From: Brucella pecoris
Lineage (GTDB): Bacteria > Pseudomonadota > Alphaproteobacteria > Rhizobiales > Rhizobiaceae
DNA: 33,687 nucleotides
Assembly: GCF_006376675.1 (NCBI RefSeq)
Contig: NZ_VEWK01000021.1
Span: forward strand, 1-33,687
Direction: 5' to 3'
This document shows, piece by piece, positions 1-8,229 of this stretch. The translations under genes and the position numbers were made by a program. Positions within the stretch are counted from its first letter, which is position 1; each line of letters starts with the position of its first letter. A model generated the notes under the pieces. The model worked only from the letters and a program-made list of their open reading frames with translations. It searched no databases and was not told the origin of the DNA.

Positions 1-74
1 ATGATCCCAAATGCATGCTCTATCCCATGCATCTGCAGAACCTTAACAAACGCTTCTTCCGTCGTCATTTTCAT
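1..74 (-). CDS. xsc: Sulfoacetaldehyde acetyltransferase, N-terminal fragment (cut by window edge)
   Basis: Only the first 24 codons are in the window; the gene runs off the left edge. The peptide begins MKMTTEEAFVKVLQMHG and continues to HAFGI, which matches the start of Xsc, a thiamine-diphosphate enzyme that converts sulfoacetaldehyde plus phosphate to acetyl phosphate plus sulfite. An AGGAG sequence lies about 9 bases before the ATG at 74. The start is only 14 bases after the stop of the GMC dehydrogenase, so the two are almost certainly co-transcribed. Identification rests on a short N-terminus recalled from the family, supported by the context; another ThDP enzyme (acetolactate synthase type) is the main alternative. 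Confidence 0.75.
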   Translation of the reverse strand, partial: MKMTTEEAFVKVLQMHGIEHAFGI

Positions 75-88
75 GGCAGTGAATTCTC

Positions 89-1738
89 CTAAGCTACTTT
101 TTCATAGGTTGACGCGAGGGCATTCTGAGCCGTTAACGCGCTTTTCCTGTCTTCAAGGACCATCTGGGCGAGTTTCGCGCCGATCATCATCGCCGGTGCA
201 TTTGTGTTGCCGGAGACGATTTCCGGCATGATCGAGCAATCCGCGACACGCAGACCTTCAATGCCGTGCACACGCAGCCGGTGATCGACAACAGCGCGTT
301 CATCGACACCCATCCGGCAGGTGCCGGTCGGATGGTAGATCGTGGTGGAATTGCTTCGCGCCCAATCGAGCAATTCATCATCGCCATCCAGATCAGCTGT
401 CGGTCGGAATTCCTGCGCAATTGCTGATTTGAGAGGTTCAGTCCGGGCAATGCGGCGTGCGATGCGAATTCCCTCGACCAATGTCTGCTGGTCGTGTCTC
501 GTCGCCAGATAGTTGGGTTGAATGACTGGATGGTCGAACGGGTTGCTCGAACGCAAGGCGACCGTTCCACGGCTTTCCGGCCGCAACTGGCACACCGACT
601 GGGTGAAGGCGGAGAAGGGATGCACACCTTCGCCGGGGCTGTCTGCCGACCATGGCTGGATGTGAAACTGAATATCTGGCGTGGCAAGTTCAGGTCGCGT
701 CTTGACAAACCCGAAGACCAGACTGGCGGCCATCGTCATGGGGCCGGTTCGAAACAGCGCATATTCAAGACCGATGGCAGCCTTCTTGAAGAGACTGCGA
801 ACTTCATCATTGAGTGTTGGCTCGTTGCATTTGAAAACCAGTCGAGCCTGCAGATGATCCTGCAGGTTCTGGCCCACTTCCGGCGCATCGTGATGCACAG
901 CAATGCCGTGGGCAGCAAGTTGTTTAGCCGGGCCGATACCGGACAGCATGAGTATCTGTGGCGAGCCGATTGCTCCGGCGCACAAGATGACCTCACGTCT
1001 GGCATGAATCGTGTGGCGGGTGCCGTCGGGGCGCCGATACTCTACGCCTGTCGCACGACCGTTCTGGATGACGACACGCATGATATGGGCATCGGTTTCG
1101 ACGGTCAGATTTTCTCGATGACGGATTGGGCGCAAAAATGCGGACGCAGATGAACATCTGCGTCCCTTGTGCATGGTCAACTGAAAATGCCCCACGCCCT
1201 CCTGCGTTGCCCCATTATAGTCGGGGTTGTAATCGTAGCCATTGGCACGAGCCGCTTCGATCCACTTTTCGCAGATTGCCCGCTTCAGGCGCGGGTCTGA
1301 CACCTGCAACTCACCCATGGTACCACGGTCTGTGGCTGCCGGGCGATGAAACGTTTCGAAACTCTCGAAAATGGGGGCCACATCCTGCCAGGACCAGCCG
1401 GAATTCCCGAACTGTGCCCAGCGATCATAGTCCTCCTTCTGGCCGCGCACGTAAAGCAGACCGTTGAGCGAAGATGAGCCGCCAAGCACCTTGCCTCGGG
1501 GCCAGTTCAGGCTGCGCCCGTTTATTCCTGAATCCGGTTCTGTCTGATAACACCAGTCATAGTTGGGGTCGTGCATGGTACGAAAATAGCCAACCGGAAC
1601 GTGAATCCACGGATTGCTATCCTTGCGGCCGGCTTCCAGCAGGTGAACGGTGACCGAAAGGTCCGCACTGATCCTGTTGGCAGCGATGCAACCAGCCGAG
1701 CCAGCTCCAACTATGATGTAATCTGCCACTTCATTCAT
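89..1738 (-). CDS. iseJ: FAD-dependent GMC-family dehydrogenase, probable isethionate dehydrogenase
   Basis: This 549-residue protein is a glucose-methanol-choline oxidoreductase. The FAD-binding GAGSAG loop is at residues 12-17. The GMC signature RGKVLGGSSSLNG follows near residue 80, the second signature GAIGSPQILMLSGIGP near 255, and the catalytic histidine region YHPTGTCRMG near 475. Such proteins oxidise alcohols to aldehydes and pass electrons to the respiratory chain, often at the membrane. By sequence alone it could be called choline or alkanol dehydrogenase. The xsc gene 14 bases downstream, the MFS transporter upstream and the divergent IclR regulator instead match the published isethionate cluster, where IseJ oxidises isethionate to sulfoacetaldehyde. 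The start is supported by AGGAGG about 8 bases upstream. The family is seen directly; the substrate is inferred from context. Confidence 0.8.
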   Translation of the reverse strand: MNEVADYIIVGAGSAGCIAANRISADLSVTVHLLEAGRKDSNPWIHVPVGYFRTMHDPNYDWCYQTEPDSGINGRSLNWPRGKVLGGSSSLNGLLYVRGQKEDYDRWAQFGNSGWSWQDVAPIFESFETFHRPAATDRGTMGELQVSDPRLKRAICEKWIEAARANGYDYNPDYNGATQEGVGHFQLTMHKGRRCSSASAFLRPIRHRENLTVETDAHIMRVVIQNGRATGVEYRRPDGTRHTIHARREVILCAGAIGSPQILMLSGIGPAKQLAAHGIAVHHDAPEVGQNLQDHLQARLVFKCNEPTLNDEVRSLFKKAAIGLEYALFRTGPMTMAASLVFGFVKTRPELATPDIQFHIQPWSADSPGEGVHPFSAFTQSVCQLRPESRGTVALRSSNPFDHPVIQPNYLATRHDQQTLVEGIRIARRIARTEPLKSAIAQEFRPTADLDGDDELLDWARSNSTTIYHPTGTCRMGVDERAVVDHRLRVHGIEGLRVADCSIMPEIVSGNTNAPAMMIGAKLAQMVLEDRKSALTAQNALASTYEKVA

Positions 1739-1820
1739 AAAGAACTTCCTCCTGACAGGATCCGTGTCGTGCGATGGAAACGGATCCCTGTCTTGCTGCC
1801 ACTACAGCCCGCTGGTTCTG

Positions 1821-3131
1821 CTAAAGCCGTTTTCGCCTGCGCTCGATTGCAACAGCGGATGCCAACGACACCGCAGCCGCAAACACTACGTAGACGCATA
1901 CCCAGAAAGGATCGTTGTTATTGATGGACATCAGATAGGTGGCGATCATCGGTGTCAGACCTGAAGCTATGATGCCCGAAAACTGATAGACGAAGGATAT
2001 GCCGGTATATCTGACAGTCGGATCGAACAGGTCTGCAAACAGAGCTGCTTCCGGCCCGTAGCACATGGGGTAGATGATGCCGAAGGGCAGTACGACCCCC
2101 AGAATGATCAGCACGGGCTCACCGGTCGACATGAGCCAGAAAGCCGGGAAAACGCTCAAACCCAATAGCAACGATCCCCACGCATAGGTGACGGGGCGTC
2201 CGATCCGGTCGGACAGATGCCCGAACAGAGGAATGAAAGCTACCATGACCACGGCGGCGGCGCAGACCGTCCACAATGCTGTCGTACGGTCAAGCCCGGC
2301 AAAACGGGTCAGATACAGGATCGAGAAAACGGCAAAGATATTGAAGAACACGCCGTCGATATAGCGGGCACCCATGCCGAGAATGACGTTACCCGGATAG
2401 CGCTTGATCATGTCGGTAAAGGGCAGGCCCTGATCCCGGCCGCGAGATTCGGCCTTGGCCTTTTCGAATTCGGGGCTTTCGTGAATGTTCGAACGAACCC
2501 ATGTCCCCAGGAACACCAGGACGATTGATCCGATGAAGGCTGCACGCCAGCCCCATGCCATGAACTGATCGTCCGGCAGAAGCGACAAGAGCGCCATGAC
2601 GCCGGATGACAGGAACAATCCCAGAGACAAGCCGATCTGCGGCAGGGAGGCGTAGAATCCACGCTTGTCCTTGGGCGCATATTCGTAAGCCATGAGTACT
2701 GCGCCGCCCCACTCGCCCCCAATGCCAATGCCTTGAAGTATGCGAAGAAACAAAAGCGCCACAGGGGCCATCAGACCGATAGTTTGATAGCCGGGCAAGA
2801 GCCCGATGGCGACAGTAGCGCCACCCATCATCAGCAAGCTGACGATCAGCATCGCCTTCCGGCCGATACGATCCCCGAAATGACCGAAAACAAGTCCGCC
2901 CAAGGGTCGGGCGACAAAACCTACTGCAAATGTCGCGTAGGCCAGCATGACGGAAATGGTTTCGTTCTCCGATGGAAAATAAAGGTGATTGAAGACGATG
3001 CCCGCCACCACACCATAGAGAAAAAAATCATACCACTCGATGGTAGAGCCGATCAGGCTGGCAAAGACCACTTTCCTGACATCGTTATTCTGGCTGCTGC
3101 TCCTCACAGCATCCACAGTTGTATCCGACAT
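1821..3131 (-). CDS. iseU: MFS transporter of the metabolite:H+ symporter type, probable isethionate importer
   Basis: The 436-residue protein has about twelve hydrophobic segments and the hallmarks of the ProP/ShiA-like metabolite:H+ symporter branch. These are STIEWYDFFLYG in the first helix, then RPLGGLVFGHFGDRIGRK in the loop between helices 2 and 3, and GGEWGGAVLMAYEYAP further on. The reading frame is open 13 codons further upstream, but the Met at 3131 (MSDTTVDAV) has AGGAGGG six bases before it and is preferred. The stop is 82 bases before the GMC dehydrogenase, consistent with a three-gene operon ending in xsc. The neighbours suggest that it imports the C2 sulfonate isethionate; the sequence itself only fixes the transporter family, which also carries proline, shikimate, ketoglutarate and citrate. 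Confidence 0.8.
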   Translation of the reverse strand: MSDTTVDAVRSSSQNNDVRKVVFASLIGSTIEWYDFFLYGVVAGIVFNHLYFPSENETISVMLAYATFAVGFVARPLGGLVFGHFGDRIGRKAMLIVSLLMMGGATVAIGLLPGYQTIGLMAPVALLFLRILQGIGIGGEWGGAVLMAYEYAPKDKRGFYASLPQIGLSLGLFLSSGVMALLSLLPDDQFMAWGWRAAFIGSIVLVFLGTWVRSNIHESPEFEKAKAESRGRDQGLPFTDMIKRYPGNVILGMGARYIDGVFFNIFAVFSILYLTRFAGLDRTTALWTVCAAAVVMVAFIPLFGHLSDRIGRPVTYAWGSLLLGLSVFPAFWLMSTGEPVLIILGVVLPFGIIYPMCYGPEAALFADLFDPTVRYTGISFVYQFSGIIASGLTPMIATYLMSINNNDPFWVCVYVVFAAAVSLASAVAIERRRKRL

Positions 3132-3228
3132 GACGCCCTCCTGCGTTTTGACGGTTATGGCGCGATCCACACTCCTCCTGTGGATCGCTGTGTCTTTAGC
3201 CTTGGTGCAAAACGAGTGAGAGTCAATT

Positions 3229-3257
3229 GTTTTTTGAGACGTTATGTCTCAAAAAAC
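3229..3257. promoter_or_regulatory. Perfect 12-5-12 inverted repeat, likely IclR-family operator of the ise operon
   Basis: GTTTTTTGAGAC (3229-3240) and its exact reverse complement GTCTCAAAAAAC (3246-3257) flank GTTAT. The repeat sits between the divergent transporter and IclR genes and ends two bases from a TTGACT (3221-3226, complement strand) that could be the -35 of the transporter operon. It has no run of T after it in a genic context, so an operator is likelier than a terminator. The binding protein is inferred to be the adjacent IclR regulator. Confidence 0.65.
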
Positions 3258-3352
3258 ATCAATGCATTGAAATTGCCGGATATTAAATTCTCTTGGATAC
3301 GTGTGGCAGGTGAGGTAAACCACGGGAAATCTCAGTGTAACGTAGTGTTTTC

Positions 3353-4117
3353 ATGAAAAATGAATCCAAGAGCCTGATTGCCAGTCCAAGTATAAGAAAC
3401 CTGCAGATTCTTGAGTTGCTGGGCCGTCAAAGACGCGCGATGACGCCTGCCGAATTCATTGATGAACTCAAACTGCCCAAGCCGACAGTTCACCGTCTGC
3501 TTTCCTATCTCGAAGAGCAGGGTTTTCTCGCCAAGAACATTGATGGGAAAAGTTATCTGCCAGGGGCGCGCTTCCGCGAGATGGCAATTGGAGCCATGCA
3601 TGCTTCGCTGAGCAGTCTTCCGAGCAGAAATGTTCTGGTCTGGCTCAATCAGCAGATCGGCGAAACATGCAATCTGGCTGTTCCCGACAATGATGCGATG
3701 ATTTATGTTGATCGTGTCGAAACGCAGTGGCCGCTGCGCATTGCGCTCCATATTGGCTCGCGGGTGCCACTCCACGCCACTGCAGCGGGAAAAGTCACGC
3801 TCAGTCTGCTTTCGGAGGAAGCGTTTGAACGCTATCTCTTCACCGGAGACAAGCAGTCCTTCACCAGCAAGACGATTGTCGATACGACGATGCTTCGCGA
3901 GGAAATCGAGCTTGTGAGGGTGCGTGGGTTCGCAACAGATCAGGAAGAGCTCGTTGAAGGCATGATTGCAGTTGCTGTGCCCGTCATGGATGCGCGGCAG
4001 AATTTTTGCGCGACGCTGTCGTTCCACGCGCCGACCCAACGGCTGTCTCTGGAACAGGGGCTTACCCATCTTGATGATCTGCGACAAGCGGCGGAAAAGC
4101 TCGGCAAGTTTATCTGA
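3353..4117 (+). CDS. iseR: IclR-family transcriptional regulator, probable regulator of isethionate use
   Basis: The 254-residue protein has the usual IclR size and layout. An N-terminal winged helix-turn-helix covers about residues 12-65 (RNLQILELLGRQRRAMTPAE, then KPTVHRLLSYLEEQGFL). A C-terminal effector domain follows, with LNQQIGETCNLAVPD, HATAAGKVTLS and a GFATDQEELVEGMIAVAVPV motif. It is transcribed divergently from the transporter/dehydrogenase/xsc operon, with 221 bases between them holding a perfect inverted repeat. It therefore most likely senses isethionate or a product and controls that operon. No good Shine-Dalgarno precedes the ATG at 3353, but this start gives the expected family N-terminus. 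The family is certain; the effector is inferred. Confidence 0.8.
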   Translation: MKNESKSLIASPSIRNLQILELLGRQRRAMTPAEFIDELKLPKPTVHRLLSYLEEQGFLAKNIDGKSYLPGARFREMAIGAMHASLSSLPSRNVLVWLNQQIGETCNLAVPDNDAMIYVDRVETQWPLRIALHIGSRVPLHATAAGKVTLSLLSEEAFERYLFTGDKQSFTSKTIVDTTMLREEIELVRVRGFATDQEELVEGMIAVAVPVMDARQNFCATLSFHAPTQRLSLEQGLTHLDDLRQAAEKLGKFI

Positions 4118-4150
4118 GTGGCCGCCGTTGTGTAATCTCGTGGAAGATTG

Positions 4151-4171
4151 ACGGGGCAGCAACTGCCCCGT
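4151..4171 (+). terminator. Stem-loop after the IclR gene
   Basis: ACGGGGCAG (4151-4159) pairs perfectly with CTGCCCCGT (4163-4171) around a CAA loop, 33 bases after the regulator's stop. The following T-run is poor (TTCC), so this may be a weak terminator. It separates the convergent IclR and gatB genes. Confidence 0.5.
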
Positions 4172-4282
4172 TCCGGTCAGCCTATCGAGGCAAGCTCTTG
4201 TAAAAGAGCGTTCACCCAAACCTCAGATCAATTGCGATGAGAGGCGCGCTAGCGTCTGCCTCAGGTCCGCCGGGCAAAACGC

Positions 4283-4570
4283 CTACTTGCGCAATTCCGC
4301 TTCGATCTGGTCGAGAACCTGATCCTTGCCAATGCCGGTCAGGAAGGGCAGGCCCTTGATGACGAGCTTGGTCACCGAAGCCGAGATAGGTGTGGTGGAA
4401 ACGATGAAATCCACGTTGTCGGCCAGCGATGCAACTTCGGTTGCTTTCGCCTGCTGAGCATTGAAGGTAAGCCCGCGCTTTTTCATTTCTTCGGTCACGG
4501 TTGCATTCACTGCTGTAGATGTCGCTACACCTGTGCCGCAAGCGAAGAGAATTGTTTTCATTCTAGCCAT
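4283..4570 (-). CDS. gatB: PTS EIIB component, galactitol type
   Basis: This 95-residue cytoplasmic protein is the size of GatB. It begins MARMKTILFACGTGVATSTAV, with the phosphorylatable cysteine at position 11 in the ACGTGVATS loop typical of galactitol-type EIIB. It receives phosphate from the EIIA and passes it to the sugar bound by the EIIC. The open frame continues 43 codons upstream, but GGAGGAAACC directly before the ATG at 4570 fixes the start. It is the last gene of a gatC-gatA-gatB operon, 100 bases after gatA. The true substrate need not be galactitol: no galactitol-1-phosphate dehydrogenase is present, and the divergent operon suggests a branched polyol. Confidence 0.88.
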   Translation of the reverse strand: MARMKTILFACGTGVATSTAVNATVTEEMKKRGLTFNAQQAKATEVASLADNVDFIVSTTPISASVTKLVIKGLPFLTGIGKDQVLDQIEAELRK

Positions 4571-4670
4571 GGTTTCCTCCAATGTTCGTGCATTTAACGA
4601 AACGCGCGAATGTCGTATTTTTCTTGTCTCGAATTCAGTTGTAGACTTAAGCTTGTCGGCCGGGGTGTCT

Positions 4671-5132
4671 TTATTGCAGCGCGGTTTGAACGTCCTCAAG
4701 CGTGCGTGCAGCCTTTAACCTATCGAGTGCGTCGGCATCCTGAATGGTCACCATGATCTGCTGCAAGGTCTCAATCTGTTTGTCCTTGTCATTGATGGCA
4801 AGCAGAAAGACGTACCCTACGGAAACAGCTTCTTCGGGATCTTCCATATTGGCAAATTCAACTGGCGATTTCAGCGTAGCAAAGGCGATGCCGGCCTTGA
4901 GCACATGCTCGGGATCTGTATGCGGCACGGCAACGTTCTCTTCGCGCTCAAGCGGCAATCCGGTCGGCATTGACAGCTCGCGGCTCACGACAGCATCGGC
5001 ATAGCTTGGCTTTACATAGCCTAGCTTTTCCAGCTTACCCGCTAGAATCCGGATGATTTCTTCATTCGTTTTTGCTTCGCTCTGAAGCTCGATCGCTTGT
5101 GGGTCGAGAAAATCAATCAGACCAGCAGCCAT
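4671..5132 (-). CDS. gatA: PTS EIIA component, galactitol/fructose-type fold
   Basis: The 153-residue protein has the PTS EIIA type-2 domain across its whole length. The active-site histidine is His71 in ENVAVPHTD, preceded by the conserved RE..MPTGLPLE segment. It would take phosphate from HPr and hand it to the EIIB encoded next door. A GGAG eight bases before the ATG at 5132 supports the start; an overlapping ATG in another frame lies five bases upstream. It follows gatC after 75 bases that contain a strong stem-loop, a common way to set different levels of membrane and soluble subunits. Substrate specificity cannot be read from EIIA. Confidence 0.88.
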   Translation of the reverse strand: MAAGLIDFLDPQAIELQSEAKTNEEIIRILAGKLEKLGYVKPSYADAVVSRELSMPTGLPLEREENVAVPHTDPEHVLKAGIAFATLKSPVEFANMEDPEEAVSVGYVFLLAINDKDKQIETLQQIMVTIQDADALDRLKAARTLEDVQTALQ

Positions 5133-5150
5133 TCCATTCTCCGTTTAAAG

Positions 5151-5180
5151 AAGTCGCACGCCGATTTCGACGTGCGACTT
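5151..5180 (-). promoter_or_regulatory. Intercistronic stem-loop between gatC and gatA
   Basis: AAGTCGCACG (5151-5160) and CGTGCGACTT (5171-5180) form a perfect 10-bp stem with a 10-base loop, between the gatC stop and the gatA ribosome binding site. In the transcript the stem is followed by CTTT, so it could act as a partial terminator or protect the 3' end of gatC mRNA. Function is inferred. Confidence 0.55.
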
Positions 5181-5207
5181 ATATTTCATGCGGCGATCAT
5201 TCCACCA

Positions 5208-6617
5208 TTAGGCGGTAATCTCGTCTGCAGGTTCGTCCTCAGCGCCGGCAGCGCGTTCCCATGCCTGCGTATTGCGACGATAGAGCATGAAAAGTGCTGC
5301 AATAACAACGGCAATCACCGCGATACCAATAGCACCAAGCCACTGGATGGCAGAGATGATGATGTACGGCACCCACAGGAATCCATCGACTACCGAAGTA
5401 ATCTGCAAGGCGTTCTCAGGCAGTTTGAAGCCCGACGAAACCGCTGCACTCGTGAACAATGGTGCAAGCGCATTGGCGACATAAAAGCCGATGGCCAGCG
5501 TGATGGTTCCGACGACGACCATGCGGAACACGTTTCCTTTCAGAAGCGGGGCAGTCATGGCAACGATGAACGGAATAACGGCAAGATCGGCGAACAGGAT
5601 TACGCGGTTGCCCGGCAGAATGACCGACAGAATGATCGCGATCGGTACCAGAATGAGCGACGACGAGATCGCGGCTGGATGTCCGATAAGGATTGCCGAG
5701 TCGAGACCAACGAGAAGTTCGCGGTCACCAGTACGCTTGCGCACAAATTCCTGTGCAGCGTCCGAAACCGGCAGCAGTCCTTCCATCAGGATTTTGACCA
5801 TGCGCGGCAGAAGCAACATAACGGCTGCAAGCGTCATGCCCGTGCCGAGAACCTTGGCGAGAATCGTGCCGAAATCCCCTGCATTATAAAATGCGATGAG
5901 ACCAAGCACCAAGCCGATGATCAGGCCGAGCACGACCGGCTCGCCGAATACACCGAAGCGACGTTCGATGGTTTCGGTGCTGATGTTGATCTTGTTGATG
6001 CCGGGAATGCGATCCATGATCCAGTTGAGCACGATTGCAATCGGCAGAATCTGTGCCGAGGCCAGATGCGGCACGGAAACCCCCGGTACACCGTAAAACT
6101 GCTGAACAGCACGCGCCGACCAGTCTGCAAACAGCAGCGAAAGTGCCGCAACAAGTGCTGCAACAATGATGCCGTAAGCCAAGTTATCGGTTGCAGCGAC
6201 AACCAGCGAGCCTACGAAAGCAAAGTGCCAGAAATTCCACACATCGACGTTCAACGTGCGCGTCCAGCGAAGCAGCAGCAGCACGATGTTGACCAGAATG
6301 CCTACTGGAATAACCCAAAGCCCGACCGATGAGCCGAAGGCGATTGCCGCAGCCGAAGGCCAGCCTACGTCAACGATATCGCGCTTGATGCCCGTATTGG
6401 TGACGATTGCCTGAGCCACTTCACCGATTGAGGTGAACATGAGGCCAAGCACCAGATTAATACCGATGAAAGCGACGCCGATGGTGATGGCCGCACGGAA
6501 GGCTTTGCCCACTTTTGCGCCAAGTACCACTGCAATAATGAAGATCACGATAGGCAACAGAACTGTTGCCCCAAGCGTATCGACTGCCGTTTTTAGTCCG
6601 CTCAGAAATGCGTCCAT
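5208..6617 (-). CDS. gatC: PTS EIIC permease, galactitol type
   Basis: This 469-residue, very hydrophobic protein has the length and pattern of GatC permeases (E. coli about 450 residues). It has multiple membrane helices starting near residue 18, a conserved central segment FGVFGEPVVLGLIIG, and the family-type AILIGHPAAISSSLILVP and GNRVILFADLAVIPF stretches. A charged tail (RAAGAEDEPADEITA) ends it. It moves a polyol across the inner membrane while it is phosphorylated by the partner EIIB. GGAGGAG lies eight bases before the ATG. It is the first gene of the minus-strand gatC-gatA-gatB operon and is divergent from the DRL-aco operon, sharing a 280-base control region that contains two copies of a common dyad. 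The substrate is unknown; the name reflects family only. Confidence 0.88.
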   Translation of the reverse strand: MDAFLSGLKTAVDTLGATVLLPIVIFIIAVVLGAKVGKAFRAAITIGVAFIGINLVLGLMFTSIGEVAQAIVTNTGIKRDIVDVGWPSAAAIAFGSSVGLWVIPVGILVNIVLLLLRWTRTLNVDVWNFWHFAFVGSLVVAATDNLAYGIIVAALVAALSLLFADWSARAVQQFYGVPGVSVPHLASAQILPIAIVLNWIMDRIPGINKINISTETIERRFGVFGEPVVLGLIIGLVLGLIAFYNAGDFGTILAKVLGTGMTLAAVMLLLPRMVKILMEGLLPVSDAAQEFVRKRTGDRELLVGLDSAILIGHPAAISSSLILVPIAIILSVILPGNRVILFADLAVIPFIVAMTAPLLKGNVFRMVVVGTITLAIGFYVANALAPLFTSAAVSSGFKLPENALQITSVVDGFLWVPYIIISAIQWLGAIGIAVIAVVIAALFMLYRRNTQAWERAAGAEDEPADEITA

Positions 6618-6723
6618 TTATTTCTCCTCCCCCCGGAACACTCCCAAAGTGCGCCGAGCTAACAGAACGCCATTATTAGCTCGCACGTATCGACGTTTCA
6701 AAATGTGAATTGTGCGAAACGGC

Positions 6724-6764
6724 AGAACATTTGTATTCTATAGCAAACTAAAGTTGAATAACAA
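6724..6764 (-). promoter_or_regulatory. Probable gatC promoter with operator-like dyad
   Basis: Read on the minus strand, TTGTTA (6764-6759) and TATAGA (6742-6737) are spaced by 16 bases and could be -35 and -10. The dyad AGAATACAAATGTTCT (6724-6739) overlaps the -10 and has half-sites AGAA.A and T.TTCT. The same motif occurs at two other promoters of this island, so it is likely a shared operator. The promoter elements are approximate. Confidence 0.55.
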
Positions 6765-6813
6765 GATGGCATTTAAAGGACGCATCCGGCTGAACATGAA
6801 ATGAACACTGGTA

Positions 6814-6840
6814 TTGACTTAGAAACAAATGTTCATTAAT
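6814..6840 (+). promoter_or_regulatory. Probable promoter and operator of the DRL-aco operon
   Basis: TTGACT (6814-6819) resembles a -35 box, and ATTAAT (6835-6840) could be the -10. The dyad AGAAACAAATGTTCA (6821-6835) lies exactly between them, where a bound regulator would block RNA polymerase. It is one base shorter than the copies at gatC and gutM. The operon's first start codon is 57 bases downstream, after an AGGAGG. Confidence 0.55.
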
Positions 6841-6897
6841 CGGTAGGGTATCAGAGGAGACTGCGACAATTTTTGCAGGGACGTTCAGGAGGAAACG

Positions 6898-8217
6898 ATG
6901 GCAACCAACGTGGCGTTGACAGGTCTGGCGCGTGATATGCAGGCGCGGGCCGACAGTGGGCGACCAATCCGCATCGGACTGATTGGCTCAGGTGAAATGG
7001 GCACGGATATCGTCACACGCGTTGCGCATATGCCAGGTATCGAAGTTGGTGCTATCTCCGAGTTGCGCGTTCCCAATGCCCTGAAGGCGGTCGATATTGC
7101 TTTTCAGGAAGAAGGTCATGGCCGCGAGGTTTCGACCGCTTCCGATCTGACCGCCGCCATGGAGGCGCATAAGGTCGCCGTAACAGATAACGCCAATCTG
7201 ATCCTCGAAAACGATCTTATCGATGTTGTGATCGATGCAACGGGCGTTCCGGCTGTCGGTGCCGAGATTGGCCTTCGCGCCATGGAGCACGGCAAGCATC
7301 TGGTCATGATGAATGTCGAAGCAGACGTGACAATCGGCGCTTATCTGAAAGCGGAAGCCGAGCGTCTTGGTGTTACCTATTCGCTGGGCGCTGGTGACGA
7401 GCCGTCATCCTGCATGGAGTTGATCGAGTTCGTGACTGCCATGGGTCATCCGATTGTGGCGGCAGGCAAGGGCAAGAACAACCCACTCAATATCGATGCG
7501 GTCCCTGATCAATATATGGAAGAAGCCACGCGTCGTAACATGAATGTGCGCATGTTGGTGGAATTCGTCGATGGCTCGAAAACCATGGTCGAAATGGCCG
7601 CTATTGCCAATGCGACAGGTCTTGTCCCGGATAAAGCTGGTATGCACGGTCCCGCTGCAACGCTCGACCAGCTCAACAAGACACTGATCCCTGAAAAGGA
7701 CGGCGGTGTGTTGTCCAAAGTTGGTGTGGTTGATTATTCGATCGGGAAGGGTGTTGCGCCGGGCGTATTCGTTGTCGCCGATATGTCGCATCCGCGTATT
7801 TCTGAACGCATGGAAGACCTGAAGATGGGCAAGGGTCCATATTTCACCTTCCATCGCCCATATCACCTGACGTCTCTCGAAGTGCCGCTCACCTGCGCCC
7901 GCGTTGTTCTTTACGGCAAGCCTGACATGGTTCCGCTTTCAAAGCCGGTCGCAGAAGTGGCTGCGGTTGCAAAGAAGGACATGCAGCCGGGCGAAAAGCT
8001 CGATGCCATTGGCGAATATTGCTACCGCGCATGGATCATGACTTCAGGCGAGGCGCGCAGTGCACACGCCATCCCTTGCGGGCTTCTGCAGGGTGGCAGC
8101 GTGACCAAGCCAATCAAGAAGGGTGAGCTGATTACTTACGATAATGCGGCTGTGGCTCCCGGTTCGAAGATTGCCGAATTGCGCGCGCGTCAAGACAAGC
8201 TCGTTTACGGAGCGTGA
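6898..8217 (+). CDS. DRL-like SAF-domain oxidoreductase (DXP reductoisomerase-like / predicted homoserine dehydrogenase family)
   Basis: This 439-residue protein has an N-terminal Rossmann NAD(P) domain (IRIGLIGSGEMG, GxGxxG at residues 30-35), then a catalytic region (VMMNVEADVTIG, GAGDEPSSCMELIEF, GKGKNNPLN). It ends in a C-terminal SAF-like domain (CGLLQGGSVTKPIKKGELITYDNA). This is the family annotated as predicted homoserine dehydrogenase (COG4091). Its Brucella abortus member DRL converts 1-deoxy-D-xylulose 5-phosphate (DXP) to methylerythritol phosphate (MEP). The start has AGGAGG five bases upstream. It is the first gene of an operon with an acetoin-dehydrogenase-like complex and is divergent from PTS genes. 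A catabolic role, perhaps MEP to DXP, therefore fits better than biosynthesis, although it could be the cell's own DXR substitute. True homoserine dehydrogenase is unlikely: there are no threonine-pathway neighbours. Confidence 0.8.
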   Translation: MATNVALTGLARDMQARADSGRPIRIGLIGSGEMGTDIVTRVAHMPGIEVGAISELRVPNALKAVDIAFQEEGHGREVSTASDLTAAMEAHKVAVTDNANLILENDLIDVVIDATGVPAVGAEIGLRAMEHGKHLVMMNVEADVTIGAYLKAEAERLGVTYSLGAGDEPSSCMELIEFVTAMGHPIVAAGKGKNNPLNIDAVPDQYMEEATRRNMNVRMLVEFVDGSKTMVEMAAIANATGLVPDKAGMHGPAATLDQLNKTLIPEKDGGVLSKVGVVDYSIGKGVAPGVFVVADMSHPRISERMEDLKMGKGPYFTFHRPYHLTSLEVPLTCARVVLYGKPDMVPLSKPVAEVAAVAKKDMQPGEKLDAIGEYCYRAWIMTSGEARSAHAIPCGLLQGGSVTKPIKKGELITYDNAAVAPGSKIAELRARQDKLVYGA

Positions 8218-8229
8218 GGACAAAACATC

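Noticed and set aside
3332..4219. 295-codon open frame on the minus strand
   Set aside because: It lies antisense to the clear IclR gene, has no family features and no ribosome binding site.
5097..6332. 411-codon plus-strand open frame
   Set aside because: Antisense to gatC and part of the gatA start; the residue make-up (many Asn, Arg, Asp, His) is typical of a shadow of a hydrophobic gene.
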